Positions 46,491 through 58,759 of a DNA stretch of 64,000 nt are shown piece after piece. The notes beneath the pieces were generated by a model. The model made no database searches. It had not been told where the DNA came from and saw nothing but the letters and a program-made list of their open reading frames with translations. A program made the translations under genes and the position numbers. Numbering within the stretch: position 1 is the stretch's first letter; each line of letters starts with the position of its first letter. The DNA comes from Zychaea mexicana (Eukaryota > Mucoromycota > Mucoromycetes > Mucorales > Lichtheimiaceae), in contig NW_026516757.1 in NCBI RefSeq assembly GCF_025766255.1, positions 1-64,000 on the forward strand, read 5' to 3'.

Positions 46491-48839
46491 ATGACAACCA
46501 CAAACATAAGTAGACTCCCAGTTGAGCTCCTGGACCAAATTATCTTTCATTTGACTTTGGCCGACTTCTTTGCCTGCATTCTTGTGTCCAAAGAATGGAA
46601 ACAAGTGTTTCGTCGTTATTATCGACGCACGGTTGATCTCACCAATCGATCGTCAGTTACCCAAATGCTACGTGCGTGTTGTCGTTCTGCAAAAGAAGAA
46701 GCGCTTGATCCCTTGGGTCACGTCGTACGCAATTTAAAAATCGACGACGGCGCGGCATGTCTCAAGGACATTGTCATACTCAACAATCTCTGTCCTAACA
46801 TTCGAGCGCTGACATTTCGCTGGGCGTACACTGCTGCACATAACGAACGAGTCGATAGCATGAAGCTTTCTGGTGCGGGTCGTCGGTTTTTTAGTACACC
46901 GTTCCCGTTCTTAAATGTAATGGCTAGTATCAAGCATCTGTCGCTGGAGCCCCGGCGTCAAGCGGCCGTTGCTAGACATATTCGTTGCTCAGCACACGAC
47001 CTTAAATACTATCTGGTTGGAGGTGAAAACCTGCGACAATTGACCCTCATTGGTGTGCTGCCGCAATTGTTGGCGGAGCATCTGGATACTATACACACCA
47101 GTTGCCCAAACCTATCCGAACTCCACATTACCACCAATTTTACAATAAGCAACAGCGTCAACATTCAGCATCAGCATTTCACAAGTAATAATAATAATAA
47201 TGATATCATCAGTAACAACAAAAACAATAACAACAGCGCCGACGTACAGCAGCCTGCATCTTCCCTAGAAAAACTCTCTATCCGCTGTTCGCGACGAGAA
47301 GCATCGCCGGAAACATTTCATGCCTGGTTCTACTATTTTGGTTCACGATATCCCAACCTCCGACAGATGTGCCTGGAATACCAAAGTATCCCTTCTCGCA
47401 TGCAGCAGTCGTTAGACGAAGACGTTCTTCACGGCTACGCCATGTTTACAGAAGGCTGTACTAAACTCGAATCAATCAAGCTTGTCAATCTGCCTGCACA
47501 AATAAATCATTTACCACTTATTTTCAACAAAAACATGGCTGCATCATCATTATCAAACTACAACAGCAACAATTACAATGCGACGACGATAGCACCTCTT
47601 AAATGTGTCAATTTTATCAGCGAAGGTTACACCATCGGCAACATGGACCCCTCCAGTCTAGCTGACTTGTTTTGTCGACTTCGCAACATCGAAAAGCTCA
47701 ATCTCTGCATACCGATTACACTCACTGCATCGGCCTGCTTACCTGCGCTTAGTATGCTCCGCAACCTGACCAGCTTGAAGGTCATGCGCACCGAAAAGTT
47801 GGGTAGTTTGGAGCTCGATGAACCATTATCCAAGGTGACCGTCATGGTGGACGACCTGCTGGCACGTTGTCCCAACCTGAAGCAACTGACTTTATCCCAA
47901 TTTGTGGTCCGAACGCATCGACGTGCCTACTGCAACTTGGATTATACCACAAAAGAGGACGGAGGAGGAGGAGGGAAAAACCGATTTCCCTTGGAGATCC
48001 TCAGACTTGTCGACTCAAGCTTATCTGAAAGCTGCATCAGTTTTTTTGCATACAAGTGTCCGGCGATACAACATCTTGGCTTGTACACATGTCTGTATTA
48101 CGACGAGCTTGGCCACGGGATAAGCCGTTTCAAGATTCATATGCCGTATCATCGGCTCAAGACCTTACAGATCTTTAATCCCAAGACTGTCCACGGAGTA
48201 CCGCTTGAATGGAATCGTGAACTGCTATTCGATCTAGATCATATCAAAGTCGCTACCGTGCGATCGCTCGCGGCCGATCGATCTACTCAGCAGGGTGCTC
48301 CTGACGAGTACTTTACTGTGGACGGGCTCAATTTCTTTACAAAGTGGTTTCTTACAACCACTAGATATCGGTTCAATGGTTTGAATTCAGTACGCCATCA
48401 CGAATACAACGTTGAAAACGACGATCCCTTATTAACGGCTGAGCAAATTTTTGACGACAACATTGTGGGTATGCCTGCATCACGAAACGCATTTTGGAGA
48501 AATAAGTTTATCCAACTCAGCGAAACGCGTGTTCATGACCTCTACAAACGGATCAAGCATACAAGCGGTTTCCCTCGATATCACATGCACCACAGAAACA
48601 ACAGTAATGGTAGTAGCACCGAGGGCAGCAGCAACAGGAGTAATAGTGATAGAAGCAGTAGCCCAAAACGACGACGGTTAGTGGATGATCCGGATATCAT
48701 CATGCTCGATCCGGTCGTAGAAACATGTTATAGCGAGGCACAAGGGAATGGCTATATGAGTATATGCTGTAAATCCATTCAAAACCTGTCTATCAATAAT
48801 CTTTTGTTGGTCTCCAATGATGTGTATGTCGACCAGTAG
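46491..48839 (+). CDS. F-box protein with leucine-rich-repeat-like region
   Basis: Probable substrate adaptor of an SCF ubiquitin ligase. A single exon of 782 residues starts at the ATG at 46491. The F-box is at about residues 6-48 (ISRLPVELLDQIIFHLTLADFFACILVSKEW split over the usual helices). The middle contains irregular Leu-rich repeats (LRQLTLIGVLPQL, CPNLSELHI, YPNLRQMCLEY, CPNLKQLTLSQFVV, CPAIQHLGLY) interrupted by Asn-rich insertions around residues 225-250. The C-terminus has a Ser/Asn-rich, basic segment (SNRSNSDRSSSPKRRRL) that could be a nuclear signal. Mucoromycota carry many such F-box/LRR genes; the substrate is unknown. TGS1 begins only 170 bp downstream on the same strand. 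Confidence 0.88.
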   Translation: MTTTNISRLPVELLDQIIFHLTLADFFACILVSKEWKQVFRRYYRRTVDLTNRSSVTQMLRACCRSAKEEALDPLGHVVRNLKIDDGAACLKDIVILNNLCPNIRALTFRWAYTAAHNERVDSMKLSGAGRRFFSTPFPFLNVMASIKHLSLEPRRQAAVARHIRCSAHDLKYYLVGGENLRQLTLIGVLPQLLAEHLDTIHTSCPNLSELHITTNFTISNSVNIQHQHFTSNNNNNDIISNNKNNNNSADVQQPASSLEKLSIRCSRREASPETFHAWFYYFGSRYPNLRQMCLEYQSIPSRMQQSLDEDVLHGYAMFTEGCTKLESIKLVNLPAQINHLPLIFNKNMAASSLSNYNSNNYNATTIAPLKCVNFISEGYTIGNMDPSSLADLFCRLRNIEKLNLCIPITLTASACLPALSMLRNLTSLKVMRTEKLGSLELDEPLSKVTVMVDDLLARCPNLKQLTLSQFVVRTHRRAYCNLDYTTKEDGGGGGKNRFPLEILRLVDSSLSESCISFFAYKCPAIQHLGLYTCLYYDELGHGISRFKIHMPYHRLKTLQIFNPKTVHGVPLEWNRELLFDLDHIKVATVRSLAADRSTQQGAPDEYFTVDGLNFFTKWFLTTTRYRFNGLNSVRHHEYNVENDDPLLTAEQIFDDNIVGMPASRNAFWRNKFIQLSETRVHDLYKRIKHTSGFPRYHMHHRNNSNGSSTEGSSNRSNSDRSSSPKRRRLVDDPDIIMLDPVVETCYSEAQGNGYMSICCKSIQNLSINNLLLVSNDVYVDQ

Positions 48840-49009
48840 TTGTAAAAAAAATTGCGAGTGTATTTAGTAAAAGAAAAAAGCAACTGCTTCTTGCAGTATG
48901 TATCGCTTGTACTTGTTTACAGACCTTAGAAAATTGTAAATTATAAATCTACTTGATTAAACTCCTTGATCGCATATGTCTACTATAACAAGAAACGCTT
49001 TTTAATCCA

Positions 49010-50862
<1,853 letters not shown>

Positions 50863-51037
50863 AAGTAGTAAAGCATCCCTAATGATTTTCATAGCATTCC
50901 GAAAGAGTTCATCAAACATCATCATGTAAATACGTATCACACATTTAATACATCATTTATTTCCATGAAGTATATGTACTTGTAGCTTGTTGCTTTAAGC
51001 TTTAAACACAAATAAGCGCGACAATTTATTGATCCGA

Positions 51038-53922
51038 TTACATATTAAGAAGAGGAGTTCTTTGAGCTCCCTTTGGATAAACAATAAGATTCGCAATTCC
51101 CAATCCTACTGCTATACCAATACATGTTTCAATCATGCTTAGTGCGAATGATGCCCCTTGTGATCCATAAGCACTCTCTTGTCCTGAGAAGATTCCGATC
51201 GCTGCTTTGAGGCCTACAAGCATCATACAATGTCAGATATCAAGCTAAAGAGACAAAGAAACAAAAGCTCATTACCTAAACTTCCAGGGACAAGGTAGAA
51301 GACCTAGCAAAAATAAACGCAGTTGGTAAAGTAACCCAGTATGAATTCTGTAAGCTTACAAAAATTTACGTACTGCAACCAAAACTGCATCAAACGACAT
51401 TTTGGAAGTAATCTTGGTTAAAATATTCCCAATCAAGCCTACTGCAAAAGCCGGTACGACCTGGATCACTTGAGATGGCGCGCTCGCGATACACGAAAGT
51501 AGCCAGTTAACAGCAAATCCACAGACCGATACAAATATGACTGTCGGCCATCGGGGTAAGCGGGCACGTAAAAGTAGGCAGTATGCCATGGAAAAGACGG
51601 GGACTGTTAGAAAGTGATAATATTGCGATTCAGAAACTATGCACGTGTTTGCATTGGCAGCCAATTGACAGTCGGGAGCAGTATCTGTTGGTGTGTTTGG
51701 ATCGATGGCTCTGTACAAGGCAGAACCCATGGAAACACCGTAGCCAAGTAAAAACGAAAAAATTATTGCGTAGCCGGTACGGACGATACCGCTGACCATC
51801 TGCCTTGAAATCAGCTCAATTACTGCAATAGCCATGTAATAACCGGGTAAAATGACGATGAAAGATGAGAATGCGGTGGGTATAAAACAAAAGCCGAACT
51901 TTGTGGACGCTGTCATTATTGTCAGTGATAATTGTTATTATCAATGATATGATAGTATTACACACGAAAGAAACGTTTTTGCTTTCTTACCTCGAGAGAC
52001 AAATCCAATGACGATACACACTGTAACTTCCCAAATAGGTCGGAAACCCCAAAACCTTTCGCTGAATAATTCATACAGAGCGAAAAACACTTGCACATTC
52101 GTATAAGCCTACATGTTCGAAAACTCTACTCGTGTTCTTCTTAGGGAAACTTACTTGCCAGGCCAGCTGACAACCCAGCTTCCTTCCAACGACCACCGAA
52201 AAACATAACGCTACCACAAACGCTGATAATCGCATATATAAAGGGATTGAGCCACGACGGATAGAACTGCGGTTCATCGGCGACCCGATCGATAAATTCA
52301 AGAGCTTCGTCGACAGTCACTTCGCCATGGCCTACAAGTTTTTCCAGCCGATAGATCTCGCCCAGCTTGTGCATATCGAAAACCAACGACTGACGTATGA
52401 AATGTGTTTCCGTCGTGTGTGTCTCGGGGTCAAAAAATGTCATAAGCATAATATTGGGCAGATAGACAAATTCTGCATCGACCTTCAATGTATCTGATAC
52501 GTGCTTAAGAATATACTCGAGTCTGTGTGCAGGACAACCTGTTACCCTTGCGTTAGTAACATAATCTTTAAAGCGAGATATTAATATGATTCCTGTAGCT
52601 ACCATAAAGCATCAAGGCTTTCGTGAGTTTACGCAAAAATTGTTGACGCTGCAGAATGTTGGCAATTTCAAAGGCAATCCGTACGCGGTCTTCAACGGAG
52701 ATAGGCTCAAATTGCGATGATGTGGTAAATAGGCTATCTTGCTCCCTTTTCCTTGACGATATTTCGCGTTTCCGGGTCTGCAAACTCGGAACGAGATGGC
52801 TACTTGAGGTTACATTGGTGAGCCAAGCACGAGGGCGCTTTCTCAAAGCTTCCAGCGATGTATCGGATGCCGCTGGTGATGGATGGTTGAAAATAGGAGC
52901 TGATGCATTATCATGTCGATAAAATGAATGTTCGCTTTTGATGCTGGGTGGTGCTGTGGTTGTCCCTCGCTAGTCAATAACATGCATTCATTAATTTAAA
53001 GGTAGCTCTTCAACGGAAGCGCAACATTAGCGCGGTGCTTTCTTACCCGCTCTGGACCGGGTGATGGTGGGCTGGAGTATCGTGTTTGCGTTGAAGACTA
53101 TAAAGTAAGTGGTTACATATCAAAATAAATCTTTCAGCAACATGATGTACAAAATTGTGTATAATAGGCGATTACCCTTCTTCGATCTTCTCTGTGATGA
53201 TGCGAATCTTTACGGGCTCGTGGTTCTAGACGAGTTTGGGCCGACTGAAGTTGCGCTTCTAACCTAAGCAAACTTCCAAGCACGCTGCCACCGCTAGCAC
53301 AATGCTCCTGATCTATACGCTCGCTGAATATGCTTCCTAGAGCGCTTCCACGTCTTTCTTCTCTGCCGTACGCATCTTCCGTCTGGGATGGTTCTCTTGG
53401 CCATACTGATGATCTTCGTCGACCATTAAGGATGCCATGGATCAATGTCATGGACTCAGTGATATGGTCGGCGAACTGTATATGACGTCCTCTAGCTTCT
53501 CGACGACCCAATGCCTCATCGACAAGAGTTGCAGCTTCGGATGGCCTCCGATGGTCTGCTTCCCCTGGTTTAAGAGTTTTACGATGTTTGGTCATACCAG
53601 TGCTAGGACAATTGCTGTTGATACTGCAGCTGCTCGAAGTATACATCTTCTTACTTTTTTCTTGGTCGACACCGTCAATATCATCGAGCTTGTTCGGCGA
53701 CGAAGGAGGACTGCCTTCGACGTCTGTGGATTCTGGACTTGCAGGATGTCGCGTGGTTCCGCTTGTTGTTGTCACGAACACTTCTGGTGCACTCTCTCGA
53801 CGATCCGGTAGCGCTGATAACCGTCGTCGTAAGGCGAACAGGGTGCTATTAACGGTGTTACCATGATTTCTGTTGTCGTCGTTGTTGTTGCCATTGGCAC
53901 GATCTTGCCGACTATTGTTCAT
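51038..53922 (-). CDS. Prm10/ThrE-family polytopic membrane protein
   Basis: Related to yeast pheromone-regulated membrane protein Prm10 and bacterial threonine/serine exporter ThrE; the transport substrate in fungi is unknown. Eight exons fit in phase: 53922-53176, 53097-53047, 52969-52603, 52538-52155, 52089-51991, 51909-51374, 51303-51276, 51213-51038, giving 795 residues. The start is the first ATG in frame; the open frame continues upstream without one. The N-terminal 380 residues are polar and disordered. Then the soluble DUF1212 region (LTKALMLYGCPAHRLEYIL, VYLPNIMLMTFFDPE) is followed by about ten membrane helices, with ILPGYYMAIAVIELISRQMVSG and VFYLVPGSLGLKAAIG typical of the family. 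The fifth exon (acceptor at 52090) is the weakest join. Confidence 0.9.
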
Positions 53923-54414
53923 GGAAGGGAATAAGACATTCACATAGAACAACTGAGGGGGGTTTTTCTTAAAAAGCTTTCAAGTAAACCCTTGTCATTT
54001 ACAAAATTTTTTATTTCTTATGTTTGACTCCTGGAGGAAGAATAAACAATCTGCGATTGCAGAGCCGACAGGTGCTTCAGTAACTAAACAGGAACTGGGT
54101 TGTGAAAGGTGGCATCGGATACCTCAGCTGTGACAGGTGGCATAATTCGATAGCTCGCTGCCAACTTGAGTCGTGTAGTTCCCCTTTGTCCCCAACCAAA
54201 AAGAGAGGCGCTCGTGAAATTTTGACTAATGGTTTGTCCTGTGAGAATTTGACTTTTTTATTTCCAAAGCCGTCTAACGGATCCATGTGAGAAAAGACAA
54301 TTCTAGTTATAACATAGTGTAATACCCTTCTCCACATTTTCTCTTTACTTCTTCTCTTTCCTTTACCCCACTTTTTTTTCTCTTTTTTTTTGTCCACTAA
54401 TCTACAAACTCACA
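53923..54414. promoter_or_regulatory. divergent promoter region
   Basis: 492 bp between the Prm10-type gene (minus) and the carboxylase gene (plus), so it must hold both promoters. A pyrimidine tract at about 54335-54393 leads into the carboxylase ATG. Confidence 0.5.
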
Positions 54415-56830
54415 ATGTCGACAATGACTGCAGTGGATAACCTTGTTGCTCGGCAACAAACAGCCGTTGTCACTAGCAGCCCCGAGTACAAAAATAACAT
54501 GGAAGAATGGCAAGGCCTGATCAGCGAACTCTATGAACGTCTTGAAGAAGCCACGAATGAAGGCAAATCAAAGCACATTGCACTTCATCGCAAGCGTGGC
54601 CAGTTGCCTGGTACTGCACACATAATGCCGCGGACTTTTTAATCGCGCATATGCAAAACCCCACTCAAACATTTTTTTTTATTTTAGCTCGTGAGCGTAT
54701 CCAATTACTTTTGGATGAAGACTCTCCTTTCCTTGAGTTGTGTGCATTGGCAGGCTATAACCAAGAAGATATGACAACCGGTAATGACGAAAGAAAAGAA
54801 GGAACAAGGGAGGCATAGATAAGCTCAGGCATTTTTCGCTAATCGGTTTTTTACAAAAATCAAGGTGGATCCATTGTCGCTGGTATCGGCCTTGTGAGGT
54901 AACACGAACGAATGATTAAATGAAAGCTTAGGAAATCACAATCTGACACAATCCCTTTACTAGCGGCGTATTGTGTGTTGTATCGGCCACGGTGCCTACA
55001 TTATTTGGCGGTGCCATGAACGAAGCATCTGTTTTAAAATCAGGCCGTATCCATCAGATTGCCATGCAAAATAGACTGCCTACTATTACACTGACGCAAT
55101 CGGTATGTTTCGACTATACAAGAGCAGAAAGAAGTGAATGAACTACGCAATTCATGCAAACAACAAAATTTAGGCCGGTGCCAACTTGCAACAACAATTC
55201 CGTGTGTTCCATAGAGGTGGTGCTGGATTCCGTAATCAGGCATTACAGTGAGTAGCAGTTTTTGCTAGGTTCTTCAATAAATTTTCCACTGATATGCTAA
55301 CCTGCTCAATAGATCCAAGGCACAGATCCCATCATGCTGTGTAGTTTTTGGTAGCTCGACCGCAGGAGGTGCTTACCAGCCTGGCATGTCCGATTATACG
55401 ATATTTGTAAAGGTACGATGAAAACGAACGTAGCTTTGAATTTTGCTTAACGAGCCGATAACTTAAACGTTACATGTTGGATGTAATCACAGAAACAAGC
55501 CCAGGTATTCCTTGGTGGTCCTCCCTTGGTCCAGATGGCGACTGGTGAAGTGACAGATGCAGAATCGCTAGGTGGTGCCGATATGCACTCGCGTGTTTCT
55601 GGTGTAAGTGACCAGCTGGCAAACGACGAGTATGATGCTATCCGCAAAGCACGAGAATGGATGGCCAACTTAAACTGGGAGTCGAAGGGTCAATTGCCTC
55701 TCCGTCATCTGAAGGGCCAATATGAAGAGCCTTACTACAATCCAGGTGCAAAGCCTTTTCTATATTATTAAAGCTCAAAATGAGATCAGCAATACATCTA
55801 TTAACCATCTTTTCTATCTTACAGAGGAGCTCTTGGGCATTGTCTCAGCCAATATCCGCCTACCCTTCGACGCCACAGAAGTCATTATTCGCTTAGTTGA
55901 CGGTTCACGTCTCACTGTTTTCAAGCCGAATTATGGCGGAAATCTAGTTTGTGGATGGGGTTTTATCCAAGGAATCCCGGTAGGCATCATCGCAAACAAC
56001 AATGTCATTTTCACTCAAGAAGCCAACAAGGCGACACAGTTTATCCAGCTGTGCAACATCAAGTACAAACCAACCCTTCTTTTTTTTGCTCTTCAATTAT
56101 TTTTTTGCCAGGATTAGAAACTAACAAATATACAATAAATACTGAATAGGAATACCCCATTGATCTACCTTCAGAATATTACTGGCTTTATGGTTGGCAA
56201 ACAGTATGAAGAGGAAGGTATCATCAAGGCTGGATCTCGCTTCATTAATGCTGTCAGTAACTCCGAAGTGCCTGCAATTACCATTGTCATGGGTGCCAGT
56301 TACGGTGCTGGTAACTATGCCATGAGTGGTCGTGCTTATGAACCTAGGTAATTGGACAATTTTAAAAGGATATAGACGCGAAGGAGATAAAAAAATAGAA
56401 AGAGAGCGCAAATTTTATTAACGTACAACATAATGCTTGGACAATTAAGATTCTTGTTCTCTTGGCCCAATTCCAAGTGCTCCGTAATGGGCTCAGAGCA
56501 GCTTGCAGGCGTTTTGGATATCGTCATGCGACAGGGCGCTAAGCGGTAAGTGGATAGTTTCCTCAGTATCATTTACCCTTGGCTAACATTTGTATATCAT
56601 CTGCACATAGTGCTGGCATCAAGATTGATGAAGAACTTGCAGAACAGCGCAAGCAGTTGTTCCAAGCTTCGGTCGATGCTGAGTCGGATGTCTACTATAC
56701 CTCTGCTCGACTTTTGGATGATGGTATTATTGATCCGAGAGAGACTCGTACCATTATTGGTTATTGCTTAAGTGCTTGTTACAGCAATAAGGTTGAGGGT
56801 GGAAACATCTATGGTGTCAGCCGTATGTAG
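54415..56830 (+). CDS. biotin-dependent acyl-CoA carboxylase beta subunit (methylcrotonyl-CoA carboxylase type)
   Basis: Carboxyltransferase subunit that moves CO2 from biotin to an acyl-CoA. Eleven exons fit in phase: 54415-54610, 54688-54780, 54865-54898, 54964-55102, 55174-55247, 55313-55412, 55493-55745, 55825-56062, 56150-56347, 56450-56545, 56611-56830, giving 546 residues. The N-half crotonase fold shows [42 protein letters not shown] and [14 protein letters not shown]. The C-half shows [45 protein letters not shown] and GGEQ-like [12 protein letters not shown]. It resembles MCCC2 most (leucine breakdown in mitochondria), but no clear import presequence is seen, so it may be a cytosolic or atypical paralogue. 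The biotinylated alpha subunit is not in the window. Confidence 0.92.
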
Positions 56831-57261
56831 ATATTTGATCTTTATGCTCAAATAACATTTTTGTCTTCAAATAAAGAAAGTACACACCTATACAGCGTTT
56901 TATTACCAACTACAAATACTTGACCGTTGATCTTTGTATCACAATAGCTACAACACTTCGTTGGAATTCTCTTGCACGATATATTCTGTCATTTCAGGTA
57001 TCATTGACCTATGATAGTACATATCAAGAGGCTTCTCATGCATCCTCAACGTGTATTATGTACAGTAAGGATAAGAAGTTCGCAGGTGTAAGTATAAAGA
57101 AAAGCACATTAATTCCAATGATTCTTTATTGTTGCATACTGTATTGTTGTGCTACATTATGTCTACGAAAATTCTGGCAACAAATATGTATACTGTAGGT
57201 ACATACTGTAATTAGTTTGTTAAAAATCTAAGATACACATGCATGATGTATTGAATAAGTG
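56831..57261. other. convergent intergenic region
   Basis: 430 bp between the 3' ends of the carboxylase and SOD1 genes, with AATAAAG near 56870 likely acting as a poly(A) signal. No coding frame is supported. Confidence 0.45.
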
Positions 57262-57988
57262 TTAATCCAAATTGTCATCTTCGGCAGCAACTATACAAAA
57301 GATTACGCTGTAAGTCAGTGATATGCTTAGACACTGGTAATATCGAGCTTTTGACTTCTGTTGTAAAACTCACTTCCAATAATCCCGCAAGCCAAGCGAG
57401 CACCTGAATTTCCGACCAACCGGGAACCTTCATCTCCACCGCGTCCAAGGTCATCTTGATCAGCATGAAGAATGATACCTCGGCTAATATCGAAACAAAA
57501 AGGGAAGAGTTTAGCAACACTGTGGATTTCGCGTAAATAAATGATTATCGATGTAATATTACCCAAATATTGAGTTAGGCCCTTCAAACTCAAGCGTGTT
57601 TACTGTCACTTGAAAATGTATGTTGCCATGTTTGTCTGCAGCAACATTCCCAAAGTCACCGACGTGCTTGATCTTGTCTTCTGGACTACCATGGTTGTTG
57701 TTGAAAGGGTTAAAGTGACCGCCTAATGATTCACAGCCTATCACATAAAATGGCGAATGATGCGTTCATGAACAATAAGTTTTATCAGACAAGAAAACGA
57801 AAATGACTTTAATTTCTTTACACACCTTGACTCAAGTCACCAAACTGGTGAACATGGAAACCATGTTGACCAGGTGGTACACCAGTAACATTGGCATAAA
57901 TGCTTGTATAGTCACCATGACGTGTGAACCAGACGAGACCAGTAGCAGCGGAGGCAGCGCCTTTTAAGAGAGCGACAGCATTAACCAT
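57262..57988 (-). CDS. SOD1: Cu/Zn superoxide dismutase
   Basis: Converts superoxide to hydrogen peroxide and oxygen, in the cytosol and mitochondrial intermembrane space. Four exons fit in phase: 57988-57826, 57737-57563, 57483-57374, 57290-57262, giving 158 residues. All ligands are present: [10 protein letters not shown] (Cu), GGHFNP and KHVGDFGN (Zn and bridging His, Asp), and [16 protein letters not shown] for the last Cu His region. The structural disulphide cysteines are in GCESLGGH and RLACGIIG. The conserved Arg of the active-site channel is in [10 protein letters not shown]. The final exon (IAAEDDNLD) is inferred; reading through instead gives GSEFYNRSQ and a stop, which is less like the family. 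There is no signal peptide. Confidence 0.94.
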
Positions 57989-58759
57989 CTTTAAAGTAGT
58001 AAATAGATAGAGTTTAATTTGGAGAAGTAACTCGGGGAGAGGATTGGTTGATTGACAATGAAATGTTCTTTTTGAGCTTCTTTATATACCTTTTGAAAAG
58101 CGAATAGCATGTTATATTTGTGTTAATCGCCCTGCGCCCCCCATTCTTCCTTCTAGGTATTGGTCATCTTCACTCCAGCGATGGAAAAGTCGATGTTTGT
58201 ATTGCTTATCGTATCAAGTTAAGTAAATGTTGGCTTGTTTTCTTTGGTTTATATTTACTGAAAACGATACCAGCCACCGAGCACTGTGTGCGTGTATTAT
58301 TTTTAAACGAGGCTTGTCTAAATCGAGCCTTTGTTCTCGGGCTGTCACTGTCTCCACAACAATTCCGGGGCTTGGATTATACCAAAAGCATATTTGGAAG
58401 CAGTACCACTCTCTGCTATTCTATAAGCACGATGAAGCTCCAATATAAAGCGGCTGTTACACAGTCTGTACTTATTGGGCAACCGGCTTTGCTGGATGTT
58501 CATACTTTTTCGGGAATGTGCTCCAGCCATTTAGTGAACTTTAGTGTTTGAAGAAACTATACATATTTGCTGCATGATATTGACAACGCTTTTCAATTTC
58601 AATAGTCGTTATGTATTTATTAAACTGCATAAGCACACATTTTGTTGGCTAGCTCAGGTACGTATGGTGATGTTAAAATACAGTTATGAAAGGTAGTAAG
58701 CACGTAAAGCTCTGACGACGGCATATAAACTGTAGGATACTACATATTAGTACCGTCTC
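57989..58759. other. gene-free stretch upstream of SOD1
   Basis: Holds the SOD1 promoter (TATATA-like at about 58081-58086 in the minus sense) and the 3' region of the P450. A 143-residue plus-strand frame (58120-58551) has no recognisable domain. Confidence 0.4.

Noticed and set aside
53923..53952. Prm10-type start at 53952
   Set aside because: That codon is TTG; the first in-frame ATG is at 53922.
58120..58551. 143-residue plus-strand frame
   Set aside because: Overlaps no other gene but has no domain, no flanking splice signals and an unremarkable composition.
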